Source: Blastobasis lacticolella (Eukaryota; Arthropoda; Insecta; Lepidoptera; Blastobasidae). Taken from it: DNA of 64,000 bases. The DNA lies in assembly GCA_905147135.1 (NCBI GenBank), contig LR990057.1, forward strand, positions 3,844,001 through 3,908,000. The letters run 5' to 3'. The notes beneath the pieces were generated by a model that was given only the letters and a program-made list of their open reading frames with translations, did not search any database and was not told the origin of the DNA. A program made the position numbers and the translations under genes. Position 1 is the stretch's first letter. The number at the start of each line of letters is the position of its first letter. This document shows positions 52,560 through 63,039 of the stretch, piece by piece.

Positions 52560-52850
52560 TGCTTGGACAGTTCACACTGCGCCATCTAGCCCCAAAGTAA
52601 TCAAAGCTTGTGTCATAAGTGCTTATTCTATTAGTTTTATTTTTATAGAACGTGTTATTGGACCAAATAAAGATACGCCTATGTCTATGTCTATAGATAA
52701 CTGATCAACTACTTATGTACTTTAAATACATACTTATTAGACATATTGCACCCAAACCCACAACAGAAATTAAAATTCATCATTTCAATTTCTGCTCGGC
52801 CGGGAATCGAAACCGGGGCTTCTGTTTGGCAGATCGAAGTGAGATTTGTT
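52560..52850 (-). mobile_element. SINE-like S2, minus strand, interrupted
   Basis: CGCCATCTAGCCCCAAAGTA and CAAAGCTTGTGTCAT match the distal end of 13038-13219. TACATACTTATTAGACATAT, AACAGAAATTAAAATTCATC, ATTTCAATTTCTGCTCGGCC and GGGAATCGAAACCGGGGC match its proximal part and box B. Between them at ~52617-52690 lies unrelated sequence with GGACCAAATAAAGATACGCC and a (TATGTC)n tail: a retroposed 3' end inserted into S2. Confidence 0.6.
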
Positions 52851-53009
52851 ATTAGTTACACTTGGACGCAAAAACAATCTTTCAGTGCTCTATTTTATGT
52901 ACCAACCTGAATAACAAGCTACAATTTAATATAATGTCAAGAATCAAAGTATCTAGCCCCCAATAGGGTTTTTCGAAAATTGACTCGACGAAGAAGAAGA
53001 CTAGATTAC

Positions 53010-53054
53010 ACTATGGCCGAATTTTTCGCGGGGGCAGCCACGGGCAGACACTAG
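53010..53054 (+). mobile_element. Possible Helitron 3' end
   Basis: TTCGCGGGGGCAGCCACGGG then CAGACACTAG|T has the CTAG|T terminus and a GC-rich stem-forming stretch. No upstream element body recognised. Confidence 0.35.
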
Positions 53055-53059
53055 TTAAT

Positions 53060-53945
53060 AAGAAGAACATTACTGGACATGTTTAAGAAGCGAAAAGCTT
53101 AATGACTTTAATGATCATGCGCGAATGCCGACTATATGCACATGAGACATTTCAATGGATTCTTTGGCTTCTTAACGATCCGTAAAAATTAAATTATCTT
53201 CTCGAATTTTTATACGCTTTCTACAAAATACATGTGAAGAAGGATGTGAAGCGAAGAAGTGAGCATCACTAATGGTTCCTATGGGTATAATGTAAACATC
53301 TATATTTAGAAACGTCACTATGAGGTCTCATAGTGCGCACAGGGTTCCGGCTGACACTACTTTAGCGGCGATAGGCAATTTGCGTCCGTTACAATGAACG
53401 CATAGCTTATGTAGCGAGCAAAATTAACTAATCATACAGCCGTATTGAACCCAATGTGTTTACTTAGGAAAAGAAACTAACGAGCTCTGTGAGAATGCAT
53501 AATAAAGCTACTGTATTTAGAAAAATATTGTTTATGGCTACGGGTTACAGTCTTTTTGTTCGCTCGCTATACTCGATTCCAAATTTAATATGGTTTCTCC
53601 ATATGGTGTCCATCGGAGTAGAATAAAATTGCACCAACCTCGACTATGGGTCTCGTAAAGACTTAAGTCTAGCCTCAACAATCTATGACTTCCTTAGTAC
53701 GGAAAATTTTGTGTGTTTTGAACCATGCGAACTAAGGAGGGTTGGCGTCAGGTGACAAAGCAAACATTTTTGCTTCAGAGAGACATGTTGTTCCCACCTA
53801 ATACAATAAGAAAGGGGGATGTTAATAATTTCACATATGGTGGTTAGATTCCATGAAGCATGAGGAGTCCGCTCGGAAAAATTCCTTCACGATACTTATT
53901 TCCGCCCATAAGGAACAAAAAACAGCTGTTTGAATATTTTGTAAA
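53060..53945. other. Unique DNA, no gene seen
   Basis: No recognised repeat or frame of note. Confidence 0.45.
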
Positions 53946-53949
53946 CATA

Positions 53950-54070
53950 TACAGCCCATAACAGTCCACTGCAGGCCCACGAAAAGGGAGGTTGTTGCCA
54001 TAATCTCCACGTAAACTGGTGGAAAACCGTCCTCAACTGCTGAACATAGGCCTCCCACCACGTCTTCCAC
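53950..54070 (-). repeat. Family B / RTE-tail chimera, minus strand
   Basis: ACAGCCCATAACAGTCCACT then GCAGGCCCACGAAAAGGGAG and TTGCCATAATCTCCACG is family B. It passes directly into CTCAACTGCTGAACATAGGC then CTCCCACCACGTCTTCCAC, the mirror of an RTE-like GGAGGCCTATG...CAG end. The junction may be a recombination or template switch between two (GAT)n-tailed elements. Read on the minus strand. Confidence 0.5.
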
Positions 54071-54074
54071 ACCG

Positions 54075-55180
54075 ATCGAATTTGTACGTCATGCAGAAAT
54101 CGTTATTGTAAATAAAGAACATAAGTATTTATAATTTAAATCTATCCTAAGCTGACGTTGATCGCTAGTATACCTATTCATGAAACAATGACGCACTTCC
54201 AACAAAAGGCATTAGCAATAATCCAAAACATAGGTATGTTTTGAATTTCCCCAAATCCGTGAGGAGTGGGCGTTTTATCAACGATCGTCTGGCCAGGATA
54301 TCCGGGAAACCGGAATTCCTCCTCCGATTTCGAGAATATCCCTCTTTCGATACCAGGAGACTAGGAGATAAGAGAGCAAACCTTCTAAAGCTAACACAAT
54401 GCATGCAAAAACAAAGGGTATTTATTATACAGGTATGAGGATGAGGATAATAAAGAATTTATCGAAATAAAACAATATGGAAGCCTTATAACACTGCAGA
54501 CGGAAATTATAAATGTGAATATGTAAATACTAGTTGTAACTGCAGACATAATTAGTGTTACGATTATTAGATATTACAACTATTACAGTCATATAGCTTT
54601 ATTGTGTAACAGCAGTAATAAAACCCAGAACCGTCAAGGAACAATCTCCACTCTATATCATAGACGATCTTTATGCAAAACGTTTCGGCATAAAACTAAA
54701 TCGAAGCTGCAAAGTGAATTGGTATTGCAAGACAGTAAACAGTCGAATATTTTACAACTATCAATAAGAAATTGCTGCATTTCAGCGATATTGCTTTCGC
54801 TCTGCCAAGATCGTAAGTTTGATTTAGGGAGGTGCACCTCAGGGTTCAATTTTGGGACCAGAGACTAAATGTGTCTTAACTTTTTGTTCATTTATACAAA
54901 ACCGAAAATGAGACGTCATATTTAGTTTATTAAAACCTGACACTATTTAATATATTAATACGTTAATATTGCGACCCGTTTCTTACGTTCACCTGACGGC
55001 AATAAAGACAGGCCGTTAATATACCAAATATGGTCATAGGCTGCCTTTCATCTAATTTGACATGATTGCAATCACATGCAATAGCTAGATTGTAACCTTT
55101 AATATGAAAGTGAATGTCTGCTCAGTCTGCCCTTCCTTTACATGAAAAGGAAGCATTTTGTTGGCAATTATTAGCATAGA
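54075..55180. other. Unique DNA, no gene seen
   Basis: Opposite-strand frames at 54174-54438 and 54602-54868 are shadows of each other, without domains. No repeats recognised. Confidence 0.4.
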
Positions 55181-55182
55181 TG

Positions 55183-55365
55183 GCGTTTTGGTAGCGGTAT
55201 CGAGTTCGAACCCCATTGTCGCCATGTACCAATGAGTTTTTCTAAATGATATAGGTACATAAATGGTTTACTAACCGATGTTCTTACGGTGAGGGAAAAC
55301 ATCATGAGGAAACTTGCACAACATTCAGGCGACCAATATATAGGTGGAATATTGAAGCCAAGATG
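55183..55365 (+). mobile_element. SINE S1, internally deleted
   Basis: GGTAGCGGTATCGAGTTCGA, ACCCCATTGTCGCCATGTAC, CCGATGTTCTTACGGTGAGG, AAACATCATGAGGAAACTTG and CATTCAGGCGACC are followed directly by GAAGCCAAGATGATTTT. About 150 bp of the usual body and tail are missing. The 78-codon minus frame is antisense. Confidence 0.65.
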
Positions 55366-55369
55366 ATTT

Positions 55370-57790
55370 TTTAAATAGTTTAAGACAAATGTCAAACGCA
55401 ATGTCAAATCATTTTTAATATCAAATGCAGCTGAGAATAAAAAATTAAAGAAACACCAACAGGTTTTTTGTTCTTGTATGGGTACTTAAACCAAAATTCC
55501 CTCTGAAGCATCCCGTTAAAATTTGGCCAAAGCCCAAAATGTTACCGGTAGTGCGACTCGTTACATTATTTCCCCGACAATGTTCGTTACGTCGTCGTGT
55601 CGGCCATGTTTACGATTTGGCAACGATAACGATATTTGAGCGATATCGCGATTTGTGTCGTCTAGTCTACTGGCTGTTTGCTACTTTGATTTTCATTTGC
55701 AAATGGATATTTGACATTAATGTGAGAGTAGGTTTCCGGCCGCGGCTCCGCTTGCGTGGACTATTGTAATTATATCTTACGAGCTTGCGACTAGAGTGAA
55801 ATAAATACTTATAAATAGCCTATTTATATCCTCAGGTCCTAAACTATCTCAATGCCGAATTGCTTCAAAATCTGTGCAATGGTTCTTTCGGAAAATCTGT
55901 CAGTTTGCTATGTACACCCCGGAGATGATGGAACCATTGGTCTTATAGCATTTCTTATGCGCATTTATGGTCTGGACTTTTGAGGAATTTCGGCCCACAA
56001 TAATTTGTAGAGATAATTCTCTACCTATTAAAAGTCACGATCTTTTGCAACATGATTGAACGAAGTAATTATATGGAAAAATAGATCAATAATCCGACCA
56101 ACATTCGTTTCTTCGATATTGTTACTCCTTTACGCAAAAATCATTGAAAAAATGTTGATGCAATTCCCAAAATAACATATTTTACAAATTTATCCCGACT
56201 AAGTTGCGAGCAAACCGTAGTCTTATAAAGGAAATTTCGTTGAGGCATTAATAGTGTTTTTGTAGTAATTGTACAACTAATACCTAAGCATTAATAGTCT
56301 TTTTGTAGTAATTGTATCTAGGAGGCGCCCTAATACCTAGTTGTTAGCGGAAAGAAACAATATATTTAAAAATTTATTTACGTTGCTCATTATATGTTTT
56401 TCCTTACATTTATTGTCTGTTTAGTAACCGCTCCAGGCAATACGCCAAGCTGGTTGCTATATAATTACCAACAGTAAAAAGTATATGAAAATAAAATCCA
56501 TACCATAAACTGAACTACGCATAATAATATCAAAGAAATCTATCTAGCTTAGATGCCGTGTGTAAATGGGGTAAATGCACCTGCTATCACCCTAGGGGCA
56601 CACCGTCAACTTGGACGTTAATTGTATCGCAATTTACATTCAAAACGTTTGCAACAATATGTCCGTCTATCTGTCCTCTTTAAGGGCCTAGTGCGCGTCT
56701 AAAAAGACACCGGTGGACAAAACGGGTACAATGTTCTCGACTGACATTTAGTTGTATTGTTTATTTTTACAGTTTCCCAGACAAATGTCGATAAATTTGT
56801 TGTTGTCGCTCGTTTGACATCTGTTTCATAACGGCTCGTGACTCTCGTTCGTTAATTTATTTTTGTACAACTCAGTTTATTATCCGATCCAATTAATTAT
56901 GTCAACTTCGGTGCAGTAGGTTGGTAGGTAATTAATGAATTAAAACCTAAGTGTCTTTAATGTTTAAGTAGTTACCTCAATTAGGTTCGGTTGCTACAGA
57001 CATTTATACGGCCAAAGCTTTATTTTAAGTTATTTCGTCGTAAAATTTAATAGATATATTATTCATGTGCCTGTAAAACGGACAAGAACCTCATCAGCTG
57101 TTATTATCGGGCCGCCAATCCATTATCCAATAAAGTCTATAGGTAATTGTTCCTTTGGACTATGTCAGAAATTGCCGCGCGGCCAGTTTATTGGTTATCT
57201 AAAAACGCCAATGGTTCATTAGATTGCCCAACAAGGAATTCGCATTGTTGCCTTGTTGGAGGCAAATAAACAATAATAAAGGTAAGTGTATAATTATAAA
57301 TTGTCTAGAGACAATGGCAAAAACGGCGGCGCTGAGCGGTGCGCTAAGATAAATTCTAGGTGTTCCATAATTGGTGCCGCTACCCTAAGGCAGAGCAAAT
57401 TATGGGTCGCATTTTCTTTTGTGACTTACCGTTTGGATTGCTATCGCGGCGATTTCGAAATGGGAATCCGACTGTTCGATTGGTTTGTTTACCTGTTTTA
57501 TGTACTCTGTGTTCTTTTTATTGAAATCAGATAAAAGTTCTACAAATCTGCACGTTTTCGAGTTTCGAGTTTTACAAGTTTAATCGATAAAAAAGGATGC
57601 GAACTATATCGTTCAGAGGTGTGTTAAATACCGTTTATTCTGTACATATTCTATGTTTTCGACTTTGTATTAGATATATGTAGGTAAAGTTTCGAATTGA
57701 TGGACAAATCTTGGGCTACAATTAGCCCATGCAAGGATACAATACAACTCACTTATTGCGTGTGATGTATAGTATTGTGTCATCATATTT
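55370..57790. other. Mostly unique DNA, no gene seen
   Basis: Frames of 76 and 82 codons (55539-55769, 57286-57534) lack domains. AATAAAG|GTAAGTGT at about 57277-57288 resembles a splice donor but has no exon evidence upstream. A short tandem repeat lies at 56244-56340. Confidence 0.4.
56244..56340 (+). repeat. Two-copy tandem repeat, 44-bp offset
   Basis: GCATTAATAGTGTTTTTGTA then GTAATTGTA at 56244, and GCATTAATAGTCTTTTTGTA then GTAATTGTA at 56288. Each is followed by CTAATACCTA, with an extra GGAGGCGCC-containing insertion in the second copy. Confidence 0.7.
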
Positions 57791-57799
57791 ATATACACT

Positions 57800-57920
57800 A
57801 CGCGGTGACAAACAAGCAGACAGCTCCCCTGATAACAGCTACGATTTATGCATCTAGTTTGCAATCAACAAAAATACAGAACCGCAGGTACGTTGTCACT
57901 GTGAGGACTAAGATGAAATG
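57800..57920 (+). repeat. Family S3, left part only
   Basis: GCGGTGACAAACAAGCAGAC, AGCTACGATTTATGCATCTA, AACCGCAGGTACGTTGTCAC and TGAGGACTAAGATGAAATGC. It breaks off before the CACTGGCTACC landmark, near the tail of the following SINE. Confidence 0.5.
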
Positions 57921-57949
57921 CCTCTTAAAAAATAAAAAATAGTAATAAT

Positions 57950-58478
57950 ATTGGCGTTAATGTCCCGGTTGTGCAGTCGCGCACGTGGCCTCGGGGTCCG
58001 CCTTGACCATGATTCAGGAATTGGCAGATCAGATAATACAGTGGAGCGACATCCATCTGACCTCCGTGACCCTGCTAGGGGAACCTGACCAGATTGGATC
58101 ATGGTTACACATTAAGTCGCCTGCAGTGCAGATTTCATCACGATGTTATGCCTATTTAGATAGGTAATATTGTGCACGTCCTATCGGCGACTCATGATCA
58201 CATCACGCTTCCGAAGGCCTGCTGGAAGAGACTTCTTTTAGAAATAAGTTGCGCCTGTTGTGCCATTTATTACTTTGTCTGTTATTCGCTATGTATTTCC
58301 TGTGCACAATAAACTGTTAAATTAAAAAAATGTTTTCCTTCACCGTAAGAGCATTGAAGCATTCAACTAGTGTACAAAACTCAGAAAATAGTCATTGGTA
58401 CATGGCCGCAGTGGGGTTCGAACTCGGTACCTCTCGCTTACGAGTCGGATACCTTAACCACGCGGCCACCGACGCTCC
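57950..58478 (-). mobile_element. SINE S1, minus strand, split by a LINE tail
   Basis: The tail and body at 57950-58147 (TTGGCGTTAATGTCCCGGTT, GACCTCCGTGACCCTGCTAG, GATTGGATCATGGTTACACA, TTTCATCACGATGTT) continue at 58330-58478 (ATGTTTTCCTTCACCGTAAG, AGTGGGGTTCGAACTCGGTA, CCTTAACCACGCGGCCACCG). The break falls inside the CACGATGTTTTCC landmark. On the minus strand the head has clear box A (GTGGCCGCGTGGTTAAGG) and box B (GAGTTCGAACCCC). One of the two best S1 copies here. Confidence 0.75.
58148..58329 (+). mobile_element. LINE 3' end inserted in the SINE, with short target duplication
   Basis: 182 bp flanked by ATGTT (58143-58147 and 58330-58334). It includes AGGCCTGCTGGAAGAGACTT, TTTAGAAATAAGTTGCGCCT and CTGTGCACAATAAACTG, and ends in an A-rich tail. 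The landmark GGAAGAGACTTCTTTTAG..ATAAG..GCGCCTgttgtgcc resembles the 3' UTR of a widespread lepidopteran LINE. It is younger than its SINE host. Confidence 0.65.
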
Positions 58479-58479
58479 T

Positions 58480-58630
58480 AAGATGATATGCCTCTTCGTT
58501 TATGGCACTCTAAAGTTTACCAACATACCAGCGAATCCATAGATAAATCTGGCCTAGAGGTAGATGTTTGGTTAAACAGAACTATTGGCTAATTCCATTC
58601 CTAAAGAAGAAAGCTTTCTCATTAGCTAAT
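58480..58630. other. Unassigned DNA
   Basis: Nothing recognised. Confidence 0.4.
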
Positions 58631-58639
58631 GCTTCATTC

Positions 58640-58681
58640 GATGTTAGTGAAAACGGGTGACGAAATCGCGGGCAAAACTAG
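58640..58681 (+). mobile_element. Helitron 3' end
   Basis: GACGAAATCGCGGGCAAAAC then TAG|T, i.e. GCGGGCAAAACTAG|T, matches the lepidopteran Helitron terminus (cgAAgTCGCGGGCAAcAgCTAG|T) with few changes. The body is not recognised. Confidence 0.5.
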
Positions 58682-58724
58682 TTATCTAGCTACACTGACT
58701 ACTACGTACATAAGCCGGAAAGTG

Positions 58725-58835
58725 GAAATCGCTCATAACGTAAACGATTCATCCATTTATGTTACCTCGTGTGCATTTTATATGCTCAAGCGCAGGTGCG
58801 TGAGTGAGTACTAAGTTGTAATGCCTCTTCTTTCC
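58725..58835 (+). repeat. Family S3, diverged fragment
   Basis: CGCTCATAACGTAAACGATT, CATCCATTTATG, GCGCAGGTGCGTGAGTGAGT and ACTAAGTTGTAATGCCTCTT follow the S3 order (CCCATAACATCTACGATTCA, CGCAGGTGCGTTGTCACTGT) with many differences. Confidence 0.35.
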
Positions 58836-58839
58836 TAAT

Positions 58840-59235
58840 GCCTTTAATTTGAGGGCTGTAATATCACATTATAAAGTAATAGGTAGTATTCTGCAGTAAT
58901 AGATAAGTCTAGGGCGTACGCCTCAGGTTAACGAGTCTGCCCATTAAAGAAATTCCAAGGTGCCGTTTGAATTGTTATAGCATTTACGCACTACTTCCGA
59001 TTTGTTCCGATCGGATTATGAGATTGTTTTTTTATAATAAACTATTGGAAGCTTTATTCTATTGTTGAAAACCACATTAAAATCTGTTGCGTAGTTTAAA
59101 AGATACATTGAATATACATAGATATATGGCCTACGCACATTAAATTAATAATTATTATTAATATGTACATTAAGTATATACCTACATATAACTATTTAAC
59201 ATATTCTATAAAACCAAACACACACATACACAAAA
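58840..59235. other. Unique AT-rich DNA, no gene seen
   Basis: ATATAC-rich; no gene or recognised repeat. Confidence 0.45.
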
Positions 59236-59240
59236 CGTAT

Positions 59241-59355
59241 ACAATTCCGTGACGGACGGGTGCAGTGGAAACGCACCGCCGCCGCGCCGAGCGCCGGCGC
59301 CGCGGCCATTGTTCGCCGCCCGCGGAATTGTGCCGTATCGGACGGTACAATGGAA
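59241..59355. other. GC-rich CpG island within AT-rich DNA
   Basis: Between 59253 and 59340 most bases are G or C, with dense CpG (ACGCACCGCCGCCGCGCCGA, GCGCCGGCGCCGCGGCC). It is bracketed by ACAATTCCG (59241-59249) and its mirror CGGAATTGT (59323-59331). The edge word CGGACGGgTgCArTGGAA recurs at 59253 and 59339. No coding frame, TATA box or RNA gene recognised. Could be an unclassified mobile element or a small CpG-rich regulatory element. Confidence 0.5.
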
Positions 59356-59359
59356 AAAG

Positions 59360-59805
59360 CCTACCCATATTTAGTGGATGATAAAATTCATTCTATTTAG
59401 TTGATACGTAACGTTCGTTGCTCTGTTGATACAATTAATTATTGCTCATGTTGTGATTTTCCTTCTGCATGAAATATAGTTGTGAGCATTGAGTGTAAAA
59501 ACATTGTGTGTGTAACGATAAATGACTACAACAACTTGCAAGGCAAACATTTCAAACCTGATGTATTTGGTGGATTTCATATGATGGTAAGTCATGGAAC
59601 ATGCTTGTCTAGAAATAGCCTATGTACTCTGACCTCGAGTCAGTGATACTGTTAATTATTGATAACATTGAATAGGTACAAATCAAACATATAATGATGT
59701 TTTTATAATGCTTAAAATGAATAATTTTAAAATATTTGTAAATTATTATCTATTTTGATTAATGACATTATTGGAATTCGTAAATTCATTAATGTGTCTA
59801 AAATT
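59360..59805. other. Unique AT-rich DNA, no gene seen
   Basis: Nothing recognised. Confidence 0.45.
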
Positions 59806-59811
59806 TGTATG

Positions 59812-59905
59812 CCGATGGCAGGTCGCAGAGGCTCCATCCTACATAAACTGTACCTGACAACTGTATAACCTGTGAACCACAAATGAATAAATGATTATGA
59901 TTAGA
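59812..59905 (+). mobile_element. LINE 3' end with AAATGAATAAATGATT tail
   Basis: GATGGCAGGTCGCAGAGGCT, CCTACATAAACTGTACCTGA and CAACTGTATAACCTGTGAAC, then CACAAATGAATAAATGATTA. This is the pattern of a known lepidopteran LINE 3' UTR (cctacataaa.tgtac...ctgtgaaccacaaataaatgattgatt). Only the end survives. Confidence 0.5.
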
Positions 59906-59909
59906 CTCA

Positions 59910-61680
59910 AAGACTTCTACATAATATACTTATATATCCATGGTTAGACTGCACTTTATTACCACCCATCATTATTATCTACTTATTCGAGTGAAGTTAG
60001 TCAACACCCCGTCCTATTTTCATTTTGTATAAAATATGTATAAATACGCTCACGCACTGCATCCGAGGTAGCCACAGTACTAACCCCATGACCGCTTATG
60101 CACTGGCATTCCGAGTTCTATCCGAGTTTTATAGTTATGTTTCAAGTTAAATTGTCCAAGTGTGGCAAGGTAAGGAGCTATTTTGATAGTTGAAACGCCA
60201 ACAAGGCCTCAAGTTCGCTATTTTTTGTTCTCACAATTCGATTACAAGTAGATTACAACTCGAGACAAATAAGGGTATTCTGCATAAACTTGTAGGTAAG
60301 CGCAATTGAGTTGTAATCGAATCGACTCTTAATGGGTGTTCTCGTTGGTGTTGCCTTCTAAAATCTACCTACCTACCAAGATACTGAACAAATACACGTG
60401 AAATTTAATTTAACGTTTTTTGTACGTAAATTAAATAAGTCCACAATGAAGATTCTTGTCAATTATGAGTAGAATACAGTTTTATCACACAATCGAAATT
60501 AATCGCTTGGTCGTTTTTAGACTATTTAGTGGAAGACCAAAAACTTGTCAAACTGCGACTGAGATGCAGATATATCAAGCCATTAGTAAATTTGCGGACT
60601 CAAGGCCCATCGCTCGTACAGACGTACAAGATTTCTGCACGATTTGTCCCAAATTTTTATGCAATATTGGTTTCTATACCAATGACAGAGAGGTTGATTT
60701 ATTATTTGTAAACTAATGCTCAGCCCCCGCAATGTCAGCGCACATTAATCGTGTCGCACCCGCACCTGTGTCTCCACCGTCGTGTGCGCGCCAATGGGAT
60801 AGACTGCACGTTTTCTGTCCGGTTGCTACGCGGTGATTATGCGGGCACGACGCGCATACTGTCCGATTTGCAAGCGGCGACGTATATACGGGCCCTATCA
60901 AGCTATAAACGATAAAAATGATAGATTACATGCTCATTTATTACATTTTAATTTTAATTTTTACTAGTACCATCAGTATCGCAGTCAATGGGCATCTCGA
61001 AGCTTCTACTCGTCCATATAAATTTTATTTCACAAAAACTCATCAATGTCGCCTCAGATATTTCATTACGGACCATTGGATATGGATATTGAACCGGTAA
61101 CACAATATTGGAGGCAATGTCGTAAATATTATTTAGCACATAAAGAGCTTAAAAGCTCTTTGCGGAGACTCGTAACTGATGGGACGGGTCGCGTAATGGG
61201 CGGTTGCAGTGTTAATTGAAGCAACATGAGCTACAGGGCGGTATTCAGGGAAGTCTAGCTTCGAGAACTTTCCTGAATTCCTGCTAATTTTTTAGGGGGT
61301 AGTCGGAATTTTTGTATTTTCAACTCCCGCCTTTTACTTTGTTGCGGGTTCCAAGACAGTATTAGCTTGTTCTTGGCCAGCCAAGACTCCTGTAGTTCGC
61401 CGTGGTTGTTGCATAGATCCTGGCTTATCGAAAATTAACTTTTAAGACTTAAATTTTAACCACTGAAGCGACGAGGAGCACGGTTGTGGGAGTTGAGATC
61501 TTTTAAACTACGCAAGTGAGTGATTCAAGATAAAGATTTATAACAACTTGACTTAATATAAGTGATACAAATATGGACCTTATTCTATGAGCAATACTAT
61601 TCCACTTTGATTTGCTGTCACGCTTTTTGTTTCTGAATTCAGTCACTGAATTTAGGAATGTGTAATAAGCGCATAAACTA
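59910..61680. other. Mostly unique DNA, no gene seen
   Basis: Short frames at 60456-60716, 60713-60901 and 60918-61139 lack domains. 60720-60900 is GC-richer with CpG words. Nothing supports a promoter beyond that. Confidence 0.4.
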
Positions 61681-61689
61681 GGTGTGTCG

Positions 61690-61731
61690 GGGTAGGACGC
61701 TACGCGAATGAAGTCGCGCCGGGCCCACTAG
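61690..61731 (+). mobile_element. Helitron 3' end
   Basis: GGACGCTACGCGAATGAAGT then CGCGCCGGGCCCACTAG|T. The terminus CTAG|T is preceded by a GC-rich stretch able to fold. The body is not identified. Confidence 0.5.
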
Positions 61732-61734
61732 TAT

Positions 61735-62080
61735 GAAAATAAAACGAATTCGGCTAGCTGACTAACTGTTGCTTAACTACCTTAGAGCAGCCCTGCACTA
61801 TTTAAATGCGGCGTTTTGAATAATAAACTGTTAATAACGGTTAAATATGACAGGCTGTTGTGACATTTAATATTTTGCCCCGTTTACCGGGAATGGGTAA
61901 ATGGTTGTAATTCCTGCGTTTCGTCCGACAGTTGTTCTATCAATTTTCTCAACTACTAATCGAAAGAATTTGATTTGACATAAATCAGAAATAACAAATA
62001 ATTTCTGATTTCTGGCTCCGGCTAGGTGCAGTGACGATTTGCGAAAGGCCAGATAAATTTGGCTTAACGCATTCATTGGC
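61735..62080. other. Unique DNA, no gene seen
   Basis: TCAGAAATAACAAATAATTTCTGA (61985-62008) is a short inverted repeat (TCAGAAAT / ATTTCTGA). A 69-codon minus frame has no motif. Confidence 0.4.
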
Positions 62081-62137
62081 GCTCATTGGGGGAGGCCTAT
62101 GCCCAGCTCCTGTGGACTTGTGTTGACTGGTAGTGAT
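62081..62137 (+). repeat. RTE tail fragment
   Basis: CTCATTGGGGGAGGCCTATG then CCCAGCTCCTGTGGACTTGT corresponds to the SLGEAYAQ..W end of the RTE protein (compare 36106-36141), with substitutions and no (GAT)n tail. Too short for certainty. Confidence 0.45.
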
Positions 62138-62198
62138 TAGAAAATAATCTTGGCATTCTTGTATTATAGAGTCGGTGGACTAAACTCTGACTTACACT

Positions 62199-62538
62199 TG
62201 GCGTTAATGTCTCGGTTGTGCTCTTGCGCAGGGCTCGGGGTCCGTTGACCATAATCCAGGATTTGGCAGATCAGATAATTACAGCGGAGCGACTGCCATC
62301 TGACCTCCGTCACTCTGCTACCAGGGGAACCTGACCAAATTGGATAATGGTTACAAATTCAGTCGCCTGAATGTGTAGGTGTCGTCACGATGTTTTCCCT
62401 TACCTTAAGAGTATCGGATAGTATTCAACTAATGTACATAACTCAGAAAAGTGTAATTGGTGCATGACCGCAGTGGGATTCGAACCCGATACCTCTCGCT
62501 TACGAGTCGCATTCCTTCCCCACTTGGCCACCGACGCC
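62199..62538 (-). mobile_element. SINE S1, full length, minus strand (reference copy)
   Basis: About 340 bp, uninterrupted. Tail TTGGCGTTAATGTCTCGGTT, AATCCAGGATTTGGCAGATC; body GACTGCCATCTGACCTCCGT, TACCAGGGGAACCTGACCAA, TTCAGTCGCCTGAATGTG, CACGATGTTTTCCCTTACC, TAATGTACATAACTCAGAAA; head GCAGTGGGATTCGAACCCGA, CCTCTCGCTTACGAGTCG and CACTTGGCCACCGACGC. Box B (GGGTTCGAATCC on minus) is intact; box A (TGGCCAAGTGGGG) is close to consensus. A tRNA-derived head, an unrelated body and a (GAT) tail shared with RTE elements make this a canonical SINE. Confidence 0.8.
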
Positions 62539-62599
62539 CCAATGTAGACTGATAAATAGAAAAATTGATTTTTTTCCGTTTATTTTCCGAATTTGAAAA

Positions 62600-62637
62600 C
62601 CCGAGAACACCCGTGCAAACCCGGGGCGGGTCGCTAG
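62600..62637 (+). mobile_element. Helitron-like 3' end (second type)
   Basis: AACACCCGTGCAAACCCGGG then GCGGGTCGCTAG|T. Same terminus as 35306. The body upstream is AT-rich and not diagnostic. Confidence 0.45.
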
Positions 62638-62639
62638 TA

Positions 62640-63035
62640 AATAATAAAGGAGAGAAAACCACAGGTTAAATAATGTAAATGATTATTATTAACCGTGAAC
62701 GATCGCCGTGTGCATGACACTAATTTTATGTTAATAAAACACTTAATCAAACATAAGCTCACGCTTAAAGTGACATTAATTCTTTTAATAACAAACTTTA
62801 CTTAGTCTGGCCGACTTTATACGCTTTTTACAATTACTGTAAGTATATTAAGGAATAAGTACAATAGGTGCGCAATTTAAACGTTGCTTAACTGCAGTTA
62901 GCATGTAGGGTTGTCAAGTTACGTATTTGATTAAAACACTAGCTTAAAAATAGGATCGTTATATGCAAGAAAATTTATTGTTGATTGTCTTTTTAAAACG
63001 ACCGTTAGTAAGTGTCGTCGGAGCCAAAACTAGCA
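62640..63035. other. Unique AT-rich DNA, no gene seen
   Basis: Nothing recognised. Confidence 0.45.
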
Positions 63036-63039
63036 GATC

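Noticed and set aside
57277..57290. Splice donor AATAAAG|GTAAGTGT
   Set aside because: A donor-like word without any upstream exon evidence. Such words are frequent.
62470..62538. tRNA gene on the minus strand
   Set aside because: This is the tRNA-derived head of a full-length SINE; the acceptor stem is absent.
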